Below, in pieces: positions 24,763 through 35,268 of a stretch of 64,000 nt of DNA (the stretch's first letter is position 1; the number at the start of each line of letters is the position of its first letter). Below the pieces are notes generated by a model, which had not been told where the DNA came from, ran no database searches, and saw only the letters and a list, made by a program, of their open reading frames with translations. Source of the stretch: Leidyana gryllorum EB-2025a (Eukaryota; Apicomplexa); assembly GCA_048772705.1 (NCBI GenBank), contig JBLWGC010000230.1, positions 682,001-746,000 of the forward strand, read 5' to 3'. Position numbers and translations under genes: made by a program.

Positions 24763-25413
24763 ATGTTTTGCTGTCGTGCTGCACCTGCTGACCCGCGTCC
24801 TGTCGAGCCGTCTTCGACTCCTGATCTGACGCTGGTCTATTTTGATTTGGAAGGACGGGCTGAAGCTGTGAGATTGACACTAGTGCTTGGGGATATTCCC
24901 TTCAAGGATGAACGGTTATCATTCACTGATCCCAAGAAAAACGAGGGGCCAACTGGTCGATTGCCCGTACTCAAGGTCGGTTCGACATCGTACGTTGAGT
25001 CCGTTGCGATGTTGAAGTACGCGGCGGCGTTGGCTGGATTTGCCCCTAAGGACCCTTTACAGCAACTTCGAATTGACATGATAGTGGAACTGACTCAAAA
25101 TCTATTTGGACCAACATTCGCTCCAATGCTTGCTGCCGAGGGGGACAAGGCACGTGTGCTTGAGGACTCTGCGGCCAAAATTCCACAGACCTTAAAGGTT
25201 CTGGAATCGGTTGTCGGCGAGACTGTTCAGAATGGACACGCGGTCGCCGGCAAGCTGTCTATAGCTGATGTGGTCATTTATCTGTGGATCAAGACTTTGG
25301 AATCAAAACCATTTGGCTTGGAAATTCCAGATCTCAAACAATATGGAGCTCTTCAAGCCATCCACAAACAAGTCAGTGAAATTCCTGAGGTTCAAAAGTA
25401 CTACGCCAAATGA
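24763..25413 (+). CDS. Sigma-class-like glutathione S-transferase (copy 2, Cys-Cys N-terminus)
   Basis: Intronless, 216 aa. A ~25-residue N-terminal extension begins MFCCRAAP, so the paired cysteines could be palmitoylated. The GST fold follows: catalytic-position tyrosine in LVYFDLEGRAEAVRL, cis-proline in GRLPVLKV, G-site helix ESVAMLKYAA, and the C-domain motif KLSIADVVIYLW. Tandem with copies 3 and 4, all in the same orientation, which points to local duplication; the copies are already well diverged. Enzymatic activity is plausible because Tyr is kept. Confidence 0.87.
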   Translation: MFCCRAAPADPRPVEPSSTPDLTLVYFDLEGRAEAVRLTLVLGDIPFKDERLSFTDPKKNEGPTGRLPVLKVGSTSYVESVAMLKYAAALAGFAPKDPLQQLRIDMIVELTQNLFGPTFAPMLAAEGDKARVLEDSAAKIPQTLKVLESVVGETVQNGHAVAGKLSIADVVIYLWIKTLESKPFGLEIPDLKQYGALQAIHKQVSEIPEVQKYYAK

Positions 25414-25640
25414 GCCCTTTTTATTGCGTGTAATTAGCATTGATCAACCAGCATTTGAGATTATGAACAACTACACAAACATGGAACATTGATACGTAAG
25501 TGGCTAGGCGAAGGCGGCTGTTTGGCCACATTGGGGTGGATTAAATCTTGAAGCTTTTCATGTCGTCTTTGGGGTAAAAAAGTGTTTTTATTCGTTGCAT
25601 TGCGGCTGCTCCCCGCATCTGTTGTGCACTCGCAAGAGAA

Positions 25641-26255
25641 ATGGCTACCACGAACTCACCGAAACCGGCGCTCTACTACTTCAATGTGGCGGGAAGAGCC
25701 GAGGTTATCCGGTTGACCTTCAGATTGGGTGGTGTCGATTTCGATGACTGTCGAATCAACGTTTTCAGCTTCATCTGGACTCATAAATCTAAATCTCCCA
25801 CGGGTCGGGTGCCCTACCTGGTCGTGGACGGCAAGTTATATACGGAGTCGTGGGCTCAGTTGCAATATGCAGCCATAAAAGGTGGTTTAGCACCCACCGA
25901 TCCCTTAGAGCAGCTGAATGCTGAAATGCTGGCGCTTTATTCTGACAATTTTATGGTTGCCATTCATCCCCTGATCTTTCCTTCATTCAACAAGGCCAAA
26001 CTCGCAAAGATTGCCGCAGAACAAATGACTGAGTACCTCGGGAAGTGGGAGGCGATGATCAAAGAGTCCCTGAAAGACGGCTACGCAGTTGGAGGCAAGC
26101 TCACGATCGCCGACGTTGCTGTATACTATATATATGGCATGCTGTTGACTAAACCTCATGGTGTTGTGATCGAGAATATGGACAAGTACGAGGCATTAAA
26201 GACAATTCATGCGACAGTTGGCGCCCTGCCACAATTGCAAAACGTCAAGAAGTGA
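25641..26255 (+). CDS. Sigma-class-like glutathione S-transferase (copy 3)
   Basis: Intronless, 204 aa with no long extension. Tyrosine in ALYYFNVAGRAEVIRL, cis-proline in GRVPYLVV, G-site helix ESWAQLQYAA and C-domain motif KLTIADVAVYYIYG. Preceded by a 227-bp gap with an A/T-rich patch (TAAAAAAGTG and GTTTTTATT) that could be promoter or poly(A) signal for copy 2, but no definite element is visible. Followed after 70 nt by copy 4; that gap holds a 20-nt perfect palindrome at 26286-26305. Confidence 0.87.
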   Translation: MATTNSPKPALYYFNVAGRAEVIRLTFRLGGVDFDDCRINVFSFIWTHKSKSPTGRVPYLVVDGKLYTESWAQLQYAAIKGGLAPTDPLEQLNAEMLALYSDNFMVAIHPLIFPSFNKAKLAKIAAEQMTEYLGKWEAMIKESLKDGYAVGGKLTIADVAVYYIYGMLLTKPHGVVIENMDKYEALKTIHATVGALPQLQNVKK

Positions 26256-26285
26256 GCCAACTTGAGGAGAAGCACGATCTGATGG

Positions 26286-26305
26286 AGACACACACGTGTG
26301 TGTCT
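26286..26305. repeat. 20-nt perfect palindrome with CACACGTGTG core
   Basis: Intergenic, between GST copies 3 and 4. Perfect inverted symmetry over 20 nt around a CACGTG centre. It is the longest of a set of related palindromes in the window (2472-2481, 13516-13525, 29924-29937, 33479-33490, 48904-48917, 61828-61837). Confidence 0.85.
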
Positions 26306-26325
26306 ATCCGATTGCCAATTAGTCG

Positions 26326-27161
26326 ATGTTAGAGGGACGTGTGTGCACTGCCCGCTGCGGCATTTTGCCTTTTTTTGGACCCTCGATGCTCAGTATGAAA
26401 ATGTGCAAACTGGCGAACGAGTGCTGCCGAGTTGGGAAGGCCGACGCGAATGAAATCAGTGTGAACAAGCCGGTTCTGCATTATTTCGACCTCTTTGGGC
26501 GCGGCTCGCCAGCACGACTTGCATTCACTGTGGCGAAAGAGGCTTTCGTCGACAAGAGGCTCCAACTCGCTGAATGGCCCAAGATCAAGCACACTTACCT
26601 GACCGGCCAAGTCCCGGCTTTGGAGATTGGGGATGAGTTTTACTTTGAGTCGGTCCCCATATCCTACTATGCTGCACGCAACACTGACTTAATCCCTACT
26701 AATTCGACAGAGCGGCTGCAAGTGGAATCCCTGGTTAATTTTGTATCGAATGCCTGGAAGATCATCAGCAAAGTCTATCACGCCCGACCTGAAGAGAAGG
26801 AAAATGTGAGTTTTCGTAATATGGATGTGATCGAACACCGGTATCAGGTCATGGCATTGCTCGTCCAAAAAGAGATTCCTCACACTTTGGACCTAGCGAC
26901 TAAGTTGGTTGCCGCCAACGCACAGAGCCCTACTTGGGCCAGTGGAACCAAAATGAGCTTGGCCGACATCTGGATCTACTGCTGGATGCATCAGTTGCAG
27001 TTCAATATGTTCAGCATGACTGTACCAGAGCTGGAGAAGAGATGGCCGCGACTGTGGACGGTAAGTCTGATCTATATGAAATCAGATGTACTCTTGACCA
27101 GATCTACACCGCCGTTCTGGAGCACCCCAAGTTGAAAACGTATCTCAAAACCGAATGCTGA
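26326..27161 (+). CDS. Sigma-class-like glutathione S-transferase (copy 4, one intron)
   Basis: Exons 26326-27060 and 27102-27161 join in phase 0 over a 41-nt intron (GTAAGT to ACCAG), giving 264 aa from the first ATG. In-frame ATGs at 26389 and 26398 would shorten the N-terminal extension, which contains several cysteines including a Cys-Cys pair (NECCRVG), as in copy 2. GST motifs: tyrosine in VLHYFDLFGRG, cis-proline in GQVPALEI, helix ESVPISYYAA, C-domain KMSLADIWIYCW. The second exon supplies the terminal helix IYTAVLEHPKLKTYL, typical for the fold. The most diverged of the four copies and the only one with an intron. Confidence 0.85.
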
Positions 27162-27215
27162 GTGTTAGTGGTACTATTCCATCGTTAGTTGAGTCAGAAA
27201 AATTCCCCATTCTGT

Positions 27216-30200
27216 CTAATCTTTCACCGCCCAGATCGATTGGAAGGACTCTCCATTAAGTGCTTGCAGCATTCGTGACAAAGGTGTTTCCTCCACCTTC
27301 ACCTTCTTAAGCTCAATTCCCGCTTCCGCCATGGCAGCGGCCGCATCCTCGTCCTCGGAATCGTCTTCGGAGTCTTTCTTGCCCAGGAAGAGCTTGAACA
27401 AGGCTGGGCTGAAGCCTTGTAGGAGTGTTGTACCAGGAGTGCTGGCCGTCACAGGGAAGTTTTGGACTTCACCCTGAAGATTCCAATACACAAGCTCCGG
27501 CATCTCCACACCCGCCTCTTGGAACATTTTCGAAACCTTAGCGTGAGCAGTGACACTGAACCCGTCTAACGTCGTTGCCTCATCAAACTGCATATCACTA
27601 AAGATGATTATCCTCTTGGGGGCTTTCTTGTCATTGCTCAAAGCCATCGGCAGGATTACATCGGTAAAAGTCTTGATAATATTGGTATTGCCACCCCAAG
27701 GAATAGCCATCAGTTTCTGCAGCGCCTCATTGATAGGGAGATCCTTGGAGATCTTTACTAAGCTCGGAGTCTCGTGGAAAGTGATCACATGCTCCGCCCA
27801 GGGCCCAATTGCGGTCCGGCTCACTAGTAGCGAAAGCGCGACGCACGGCCATATCGGGGAGTCAACTTTAGACATCAGGCAACCCATACTACCAGAGACG
27901 TCGGAGACCACTATGGTATCAGACAAGGAGCCCTGGAGGGCAACGTGGTTCTCCATGTCGTCCCACCGTGCGATGGAAGTACCAGCCAGAGCAGTTACAA
28001 CGGTCTCTGGCTCCGGAACATTCTTCCATTTGTGGGTGTGGATAGGGTTGACCTTCCCGCCACAACTCTTGTAGATCTCGTTTAGTATAACGTGTGGCAG
28101 CAGCGTCTTTCCTTTGACCTTCTTTTTGCCTTCGAGGACTTCCTTGAGGTATCCAAGGTAGTGTGTGGTGTCTTTGTACAAGAAAGTGGCCTCGTGCTTC
28201 TTGTGGCAGATCGCGGGGACACTCGGGAAGTCGATTTTCTCAAATTGTTGAGTGCCAATCAAGCGTTCCACTAAGAGACCGCGGCTTCTTAGCTTGCTGA
28301 TTCGGGACGCGTAGAGATTTCGGCGGTGGGCAAGAATCTCAGATGTGTCCAAATGAGCAGTCTCGATGGAGTTGTCTTGGGTGAGCAAGTGAGCGATAGA
28401 GGAGGCTATGAAAGTCCGTCTGTCAAACCCGCTTTCCAGAGAAGGAGCCCACTTGGCTACCAAAGGTACGAGCTTGTTGTTGGAACCGTCGACGGGCGTA
28501 TTCTCAGCCTGTCGAATGTGTTCCGCAAAGATCCTTGCAACCGCTGTGTGCAAGGCCTGGTATTTTGGGTCGCTCAACAATTTCTGGCGCACTTCCTCAT
28601 CGAGACACGGGACGGGTTCATCGTCGCGCTGAGAGTCACGAGATTTTCGTTTCTTGCTGTCCCCCGGTTGCTTCGGGTTGAGCCACTTCCGCTCGGACAT
28701 AGCTGTCTTGAAACGCTGATCAGCAGTCATCTCGTGGGTGTAGCCAGTTAGGCGGAGGAGAATTGAGAGGAGGTCCTTGTAGTATCCATGAGTCGCTTTC
28801 CTTTCGACAACCTGTCCACCCGCCCCATAGCCCTTCACGGTACAAAGAGGAGCGACGAAGGCTTCGAGATTGGCGATCAATGTGCGGGGGTGATGCTCGT
28901 AGAGCCAATCAATCAGCTTATAAGCTTTCCAGCGATCACCCTTGCCCTCGTGGATCGAGCGAATGTAGAAGATCATACGAGTGAAGAGATCCGGGTCTTC
29001 GGTCCAGGCTTCGTTCAACTCGGCGTTCTCTACGTAAGTGTATCCCCCGAAGATGTCGAGAAGATGGGTCCCGGTTCCGTTGTAGGCCTTGCAGCCATTG
29101 GTGGTGAGTGCGTCGTCGGGCGTGTGGAGCGAGAATGAAGGGATGGGCTTGGATTGATGCGGTTCAGTCCCAGAGGTGGCTGGAGGAAGGTATAAGTCGA
29201 GGAAGTTCGGCTTGTCGAGATGTTCGAGAACGACGAAATCTTGAACAGCTTTGTCTTGCTGATGTTTGAGTATGTTCGCTTTGCAATGGGCATGAAGTGT
29301 GGTAATAGATTTGAGTATCTTTTCCCTCTCCTGGCCTTTGAGTGTGGCTTTGAGATATTCGAGCACAGGTGCTGTCGCATTTGGGTCAGTGAGCAGTGGA
29401 CGCAGGAGATCCCGAAGCTTTAGATGCGCCAGATCTAATTCGGCAGCCTTTCGCGCCTGGTGAAAGTCGTTCTCATCGTACTCCTGCGCCTTCTTCGCGG
29501 GTTTACCGTAACCATAAGAATGTCGAGCTTTCTTCCGGGATGGCTTGCGGCTACACCACGCGGCACAAATTTCCGCTTCGGAACGTTGGTCGCATAACAA
29601 TGTCTTGTGTGCCGTGGACCCGCAAGCCGCACAAAGGAAGTCAGCTGTCCCGAAAGCACATGAAGAACCCCGATGGAAGACAAAGCATTTCGCACAGGGA
29701 ACTGGTAATGAACCTTCTAGTTTGATGTGGGAGAAGGACCCCAAACACCTTATCAAAAACGCATAGTCAATCTCATCACAACCTTTCTTCAATTCGCTGA
29801 GCAGCGCGAAGAGCACTCGAGTTTGTGCAAGCCTGATAACATGATGAAGTTGACGGAGCGGTACAACGAGGGCTGCTACATGAGCAGTTGCACAGTTGCG
29901 TGTTCGTGTCTCCCAGCAGAGGGCACACACGTGTGTGAGGCAGTCACAGGGGGTCTAATTGCAATGCGACGGGCAATCGGGGAAGCGACGGTAAGTCGGA
30001 ATGGGTGTTTGAGGAGAGTAGCTTACGTGTAATAGTGACAGTTCAGAACGAGTTTAACGATTCGTGGCACAACGCGGGTTTTTATAACCTTGAGGACATC
30101 TTCATCAAGGGGAGGGAGGTTCTGAGTTAGATCGTCAAAAGTTTCGAGCAGATTGAATTTGAGGGTATCTCTCCTGTCTGATAGTAGAGCTTCTACAACA

Positions 30201-30439
30201 AGGATCGGGATCCACCGATCGAGGGGTACTCCGATAGCATCGTTGGCGGACTTGAGTAGGTTTATACTTTGAGCGAAGTTCTTGCAAGGGTGAGCGAGAA
30301 CAACGACAGCAGTGTGATCAGCTGCGGCTGGGTACACGAAACCTCGAGTGGCTGATAGAAAAGTGTCAGTCTGATCGGGTTGCACAAAAGAGAATTGGAA
30401 TTGGCCTGATGGGCCGAGTAAAATTGATGAAACCGTCAT
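27216..30439 (-). CDS. DUF2828 protein with CCHC zinc knuckle and vWA-like metal-site motif
   Basis: Exons 30439-30027 and 29832-27216 join in frame over a 194-nt intron, giving 1009 aa. The first ~138 residues form an unrecognised helical domain. A CX2CX4HX4C zinc knuckle (CAACGSTAHKTLLC) lies at about residue 205. From about residue 280 the protein matches DUF2828: YNGTGTHLLDIFGG, RSIHEGKGDRWKAY, and a C-terminal half with VVSDVSGSMG (about residue 780), a MIDAS-like D-x-S-x-S motif, followed by WGGNTNI and IIFSDMQFD. The family is known mainly from fungi, plants and protists and has no settled function; nucleic-acid or RNP binding is suggested by the Ro60/vWA likeness and the knuckle. The tail is acidic then basic. 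Converges on GST copy 4 with 54 bp between stops. Confidence 0.85.
29924..29937. repeat. 14-nt palindrome in the DUF2828 intron
   Basis: CACACACGTGTGTG, perfect inverted symmetry, in the 194-nt intron 30026-29833. Confidence 0.8.
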
Positions 30440-30491
30440 CGATGGACCTAATTTTCCCTCTGACTAAACCCTTTTTTCTTCGCAGTCAGGA

Positions 30492-32521
30492 CTAAACGAC
30501 TTCATATTCAACGTTCAACGGTCTCTCAATGCTGTAGCCGTAGCTGACGTGGACTTTGGAGACGGGATCCAACTTGACGAGCGCAATGCAATTGGTTGTG
30601 GTGGTGTTCTGCAGCCAGGTGACTGATCCACGAATGTCATCCGGGTTGACGTTGGTGCCGGCATTGATGTCGCGGTCCAGAGTGACCTCTTTGGGCTCTG
30701 CGGAGATAAGATCGATAGAGACGCTGCAGAGGTTTAAGCTTACTGATTCCTTCCAAAGTGACCTTGAATCGCTCGTCCGTGGAGGTGGGCAATCTCATGG
30801 GCATCACCATGACGATCTGCTCCTTGCGACTGTTGGTGACCATCATGTTGTATTTGGAGGTGATCCTTTCGCCCTGGCCAGTGAGTACAGTTCCCGTCTG
30901 TTTGGTGAGTTTCCTGACGGGTTGAGCGTCCACTCGAACTCGCTGATCGACACCAAAGAAGATCTCAAAAGTGTCGCCCGGGACGACATCTGGGATTGAA
31001 GTCCGCGAAGTGAAAGATCCGTCCCAGAAGACTCCCACATTATGGGCGGCCATCAGAGTGAAATCGGTGGTGTTGATTAGCAGACCCCCGCGGAAGACGT
31101 CCTTTGAGGTCTCGGGAGTGCAGAAGAGAGTGGTCTGCACGGCCAAAACTCCTTTGAAGATCTCTAACCGGGTCTCCTCGTGATCCTTTATAGTGACGGT
31201 CCCAGGCATCTCAAAGCTACTCTGTCTGTACCGGAGAAGAGAGAGATGAAAACAACACCGCCTGAGTCCCCAGACTTACAGTCGTCCAGCGGGTGGAGGG
31301 GCGAAGCCGCCGCTCAGTGGGGCAGCCATGCAGGTCATCATGACCGGCGTCGACGAGGCACCGAAAAGTCCGGCCTGGTTGGAACAAGCGACGGCCTTCT
31401 CTTTGCTTTGCTCTGAGGCTTTGAGGACGGGCAATTCTGAGGGCCGCCCGGAATCTGAGAGAGCGAAAGAGAGTTTCTCAGTCTTAACATCGGACGACTC
31501 ACTGTGAGGGTTCCCGGAGTGCAGGGTGAGATGGACGTTCTCCCACGACTCTCCACTGTTCTGCTTGATGCATCCAAAATAAGTCAGATTGACGCGGCTC
31601 AGATCTTTAGACTCGAGACGCAAATCGTAGTCCGGATTCCAACTGCAGCAGTACGTCAGATAACTCAGTGTGACGGTGGTAGGCTCCGGCTTGGTGATCT
31701 CCACATGAAGGTCAACCCAGGGTTTGGTCTTGCGGGGAGCCGCTTGGCGCATGATGTCGGTAACGTCTCCAAGCAACGCAGCGGTTTGGCGACTCTGCGA
31801 TAATTCGAAGAGAGATCATTGTGGTTAGAGCGGAAGCAAAATAGAGCAGAAAGCCTCTTCGCTTCCAGCAAGCACACACCCACACACCCACACCCACACC
31901 CACACACACTCGCAGCGAGGGACTCACCATATCGTCGTTTATGTGGAAATGGGTAATTCGGTTGAGTTTCTTCAGGAGGATTATAATCTCCTGATTTGCT
32001 TCCTCGAGTTCGATGCTTTTCTCCAGCAGTTCTTTTTTGATCTCCGGAATCTTCTTGAGGATCATCTCGTTACTCTCTTTGACGGCATTCAGCAAGCTGT
32101 CGGACCTGAACTCTTCTTCTAATGGGAAATTCTTAGGCTTCAACAAGGAGTCCAGGAACTCTTCAGACATCGTCTGCTCCAATTTGCACGACGCAATCAC
32201 AGCCTCACAGGCGGCTCGCTTTTGCAGGAGGGCAATCAACTGCTCATTTATGACCTTTGTCTCTGGATCACTCTCGATCAGCTCGTTCTCGCTGATCGGT
32301 GTCTCGCCTTGGCGTAACTGCTGCAAGACCACATCATTAGTGAACTCCACTCGTAAGGTTTGCCAGTTCCCTTGAGCTCTGTCAGGTAAGTTCACTCGCA
32401 CACGGTACTCTCCTGGACCTTCAGTCGGGGTGAAAACCGCACTTCTTCGCAACTCGGCCTCGTGCCGGTACACTCCCACCCACACAATGGGGATTTCGTC
32501 AATTTCAATCGATGACACCAT
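30492..32521 (-). CDS. DUF4139/DUF4140 protein (F37C4.5-like)
   Basis: Four exons (32521-31928, 31794-31280, 31225-30744, 30697-30492) join in frame, 598 aa. Known family: widely conserved, C. elegans F37C4.5, function unclear. Seen: an N-terminal domain starting VSSIEIDEIPIVWVGVYRHEAEL, a central coiled coil (about residues 60-195, ending EEANQEIIILLKKLN), then the DUF4139 beta-rich domain with TYCCSWNPDYDLRLES, NSGESWENVHLTLHSG and the C-terminal WLQNTTTTNCIALVKL. No signal peptide. The first intron (133 nt) holds a TGTGGG-type simple repeat; the other two are about 50 nt. Its ATG lies 18 nt after the stop of the coiled-coil gene upstream, and its stop is 52 nt before the DUF2828 start. Confidence 0.87.
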
Positions 32522-32539
32522 ATCGCAAAAATCAAAACA
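32522..32539 (-). promoter_or_regulatory. 18-nt intercistronic spacer with GATTTTTG
   Basis: Lies between the stop of the coiled-coil gene and the ATG of the DUF4139 gene. Read on the minus strand it is T-rich and contains GATTTTTG ending 4 nt before the ATG. Two other 18-nt spacers in the window (16945-16962 and 35251-35268) carry the same octamer. No AG lies at its 3' end, so it does not look like a cis or trans splice acceptor. Confidence 0.45.
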
Positions 32540-34366
32540 CTAACTTTCGTCTGCTCGCGGTGACCCGCCCAAGTCACTGCAAATCCCCCTACGACACACA
32601 TTTTTGAAGCTCCCCTGCCGCCCATAACATACTCAGCTAAACCGATGAGAGGATTGGGGATAACCCCCGACACATTGTCGTCGATGTCCTGCCGGTGCTG
32701 GTCCGCAGGCGGCGATCCCCCACCGGCGGAACGGGACACTCTGGCCGCCGGAGACTGATTGATCGTCGAGGTGGCCCGCCGAATTGCCTCAGACACAGCG
32801 GTTCGCTGCTTTTGAGGAACCACAGGGGCCGATGAAGTCGGTGCCCTCGGCGGCTCTGATGTTGCAGTGTTAGACGAAAGCATTTCAGGGGGCGCCGGCC
32901 CACCGAACCCTCTGAGAACAGGCCCAGCGACAATATCAAGTTCGTTGTGCCTCCGGCTGGTATCCCGTGCTGGTCGTCGTAGCCGATCTTCAATCTCCTG
33001 ACCTGCACGCCCGGACCGTATGTCTCGGCTGCTGCTGATGGGACGATGTGATCGACTCCCACTCCGATGTAAAGCGCGGCCCGAAGGTGCCGCGGGGGCG
33101 GGAATTGAGTACACAGCAGTGGGAGCCCCACCGGCTGGGTATACTGGATAGTCCACCAGTCCTCCAGTCGGCGCCGCCTGATTCAGAGTCACTTTTACGT
33201 AGTTTGCTGCCGTTCCACCAGCCCCACACGTTCGCTGCTTGACCTGACATGTCTCTGGTTGCAGAACACCCGCTCCGAGCAACTCCTGGCGGAGCCCAAG
33301 ACCTGTTGGCTCGCGCACGAGTGCCATGCGTTTCAGACGTGCCGGTGGAGGCACCACCAAGTCGGGAGCGCCAGTATCACTCGACGTATTAAAAGAGGAG
33401 CTCTCGGGCAAGTTGAGCTCTGCCCGAACCTGCTCATCGCGTACTGGAAATACAGCATCGTTGTCACACCGAGACAGCACACACGTGTGTTGGGGGCGGC
33501 CGAGCTACTCACTTTTAGACTCAAGCGCTTGCTTTGCGCTCAGCAAGAGTTGATTCTCTTTCTGCTTATCCTTCTGATGTCAGACAGCCTGCGGATATAG
33601 TGGTCTGAGCCAGTGGCTTACCAAATTGTTCTCGAGGGTATGCAAGCTCTTCTTGAGTTGTCGTATCTCTTTGGTCAGATGGGACATAGTCAGATTGTCA
33701 GCACTGCGATGCCTCGGGGCGGGTTCTTTGTCACCCGCCTCGGATATGACCCGTCCCGAGCTGCCAATTCGGTCGCGGGCGGACCAGCGCTGATGTCGGG
33801 GACTTGGTATCAGATAGGAATCTGGTTGGACGAGTTCGTGCGGAGTGGCGAGACGTGCCCCTTCATCAAACTTGCGGGCCTCTCGATTCAGATCCTGCCT
33901 GCAGGGAGATTGAGTGGCAGGCCGCGGACATTGACGTACAGAGTAGCCGCCAGTTCCAGTTCCTTTTCTCTCCACAGGAGTCTCCACCGTTGTTGCTCTT
34001 CCGCAAGGGCCTCTCTTTGTGATGTTGCGCATGGAGGAGTGGTGACTCACTTTGCCTCACCGGTCTCGCTGTAGTTGTTCACGTTCGGCTTGTGTTTGTT
34101 CTTGTTCTAAACGGAGGCGCTCTTGTCGTTCCTGCAGAGCGTCTTCCTGGGCTCCCATCCATTCTGACCAGCGGAGTTGATCCTCTTGGAGTGCCTGTTC
34201 TTGGCGCTTAACCTGTTCCCAGCGGAGCGCAATGGCCTCAAACAACTAACTGGGTGGGTATGAATCAAGAGGGCGACCCTACTTGTATTTGTTCGTCATC
34301 GAGGTCGACCGGGGAGGGGGGGTGGGGAGGGCTGCTCGGTATCGAGCGGAATTCGGCACCTGACAT
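32540..34366 (-). CDS. Coiled-coil protein with disordered Pro/Arg-rich C-terminus
   Basis: Not recognised. Seven exons (34366-34283, 34245-34061, 34014-33940, 33898-33622, 33573-33513, 33443-32633, 32576-32540) join in frame, 509 aa. Start MSGAEFRSIP with a Pro-rich, acidic leader, then a long Gln/Glu/Arg coiled coil (about residues 30-115, for example ERLRLEQEQTQAEREQLQRD), a basic linker, a second coil (TKEIRQLKKSLHTLENNL and KDKQKENQLLLSAKQ), and a ~280-residue low-complexity region rich in Pro, Ser, Arg and Ala ending in DDLGGSPRADES. A cytoskeletal or centrosomal scaffold would fit but is a guess. Its ATG is 15 bp from a divergent ATG. Confidence 0.72.
33479..33490. repeat. 12-nt palindrome in an intron of the coiled-coil gene
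   Basis: ACACACGTGTGT in the 69-nt intron 33512-33444. Confidence 0.8.
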
Positions 34367-34381
34367 AAAGAAATTGCTCAA
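34367..34381. promoter_or_regulatory. 15-bp gap between divergent start codons
   Basis: Only 15 bp separate the ATG at 34366 (minus) and the ATG at 34382 (plus). To its left three minus-strand genes follow in a row; to its right nine plus-strand genes. The gap itself is A-rich and holds no recognisable element, so transcription in each direction must start inside the opposite gene or within overlapping leaders. Confidence 0.6.
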
Positions 34382-35250
34382 ATGCGACCGACTCCAATTG
34401 ACCGTTCGCCGAGCCCCCGGGCACCTAAACGAATCAAACTGAGTTCCGATCCCGATCTGCGAGTGGACGATGGAGATTTGGACGACTCGGAGATTGCCGC
34501 TGAAGACTACTGGGAGCCGGCGAACGATGCAGAGGACCTGCAGCAACCAGAAGAGGACGTGGAGGTAGCGAGGAGTAGCGCCGAGATTGATCCGGCTGCC
34601 GCTGCCCCCAAGGCGGATTATATCCCTTACAGTCGTCTGCGAGCCTTTCTGAATAGTGCTCTTCCGAAGACCAAAGTGAGTGATTTGACGAATGTGAGGC
34701 TCAGATACTCATCAAACTATGAAAGTGGACAAAAGATGCTGTACTGGAGATCGCTAAAGTTGCGGTAAGATCGATCACACATACTTTTGAGCTCGTCCCG
34801 CTGCAGACTTGGTGGACGGAAGAACTCGTGGCGCAGTTGGCACAGGAGGAAATGTGGAATGTGGGCGACCCGCGATTGAACGCCGTCGGCGAGAATCGCC
34901 GATCGGTTCGCCTCACGCGAGAGTCCGCCCGTAAGTGTGTGTGTGCACGGGTGTGTGACCACCGATATGTCAGTCAAATTCCTAAGGGGAGCCGAGAATC
35001 AGCACCCGTGGTGTATTGCAGCGAGTGAGTATTGGATCGCATGTGCAGTGCGACGAACCGAGCAGGTCAGGAGGAAGGGTGGTTCGGTCGGCGATGGGAT
35101 GTGGAAGGGGAGTTGGATGGGGATATTGATGAGCGGCCGGCACCTAAAGAGAAGAACCGTGGGACTCAGAAAGGGGGTCGAAGGGTTGTTGCAGATCCCA
35201 ATCAGGCCAAGTTGACAACGTTTTTTCAACAGGTTCGCCCTGGTGTATAG
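34382..35250 (+). CDS. PIP-box protein with possible histone-fold segment
   Basis: Exons 34382-34675, 34726-34764, 34807-34930 and 35030-35250 join in frame, 225 aa; the last acceptor (GTGAG at 35028-35029) is weak but is the one I found that keeps the open frame. The N-terminal ~75 residues are acidic with a basic patch (PKRIKL). Residues ~80-140 read IPYSRLRAFLNSALP..DAVLEIAKVATWWTEELVAQLA, a pattern like POLE4/CHRAC-type histone folds (tentative). The extreme C-terminus has QAKLTTFF, a full PCNA-interacting (PIP) box. Inference: a small chromatin or replication factor that binds PCNA. Followed after exactly 18 nt by the acyltransferase gene. Confidence 0.65.
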
Positions 35251-35268
35251 ATAGATTTTTGTGTCGGA
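35251..35268 (+). promoter_or_regulatory. 18-nt intercistronic spacer with GATTTTTG
   Basis: Between the PIP-box protein stop and the acyltransferase ATG. It carries GATTTTTG ending 7 nt before the ATG. Same length and same octamer as the spacers at 16945-16962 and 32522-32539. Confidence 0.45.

Noticed and set aside
35010-35050. A 20-24-nt intron in the PIP-box gene
   Set aside because: It would also keep the frame, but is far shorter than any other intron here; a weak acceptor at 35028 gives a normal-length intron with the same frame.
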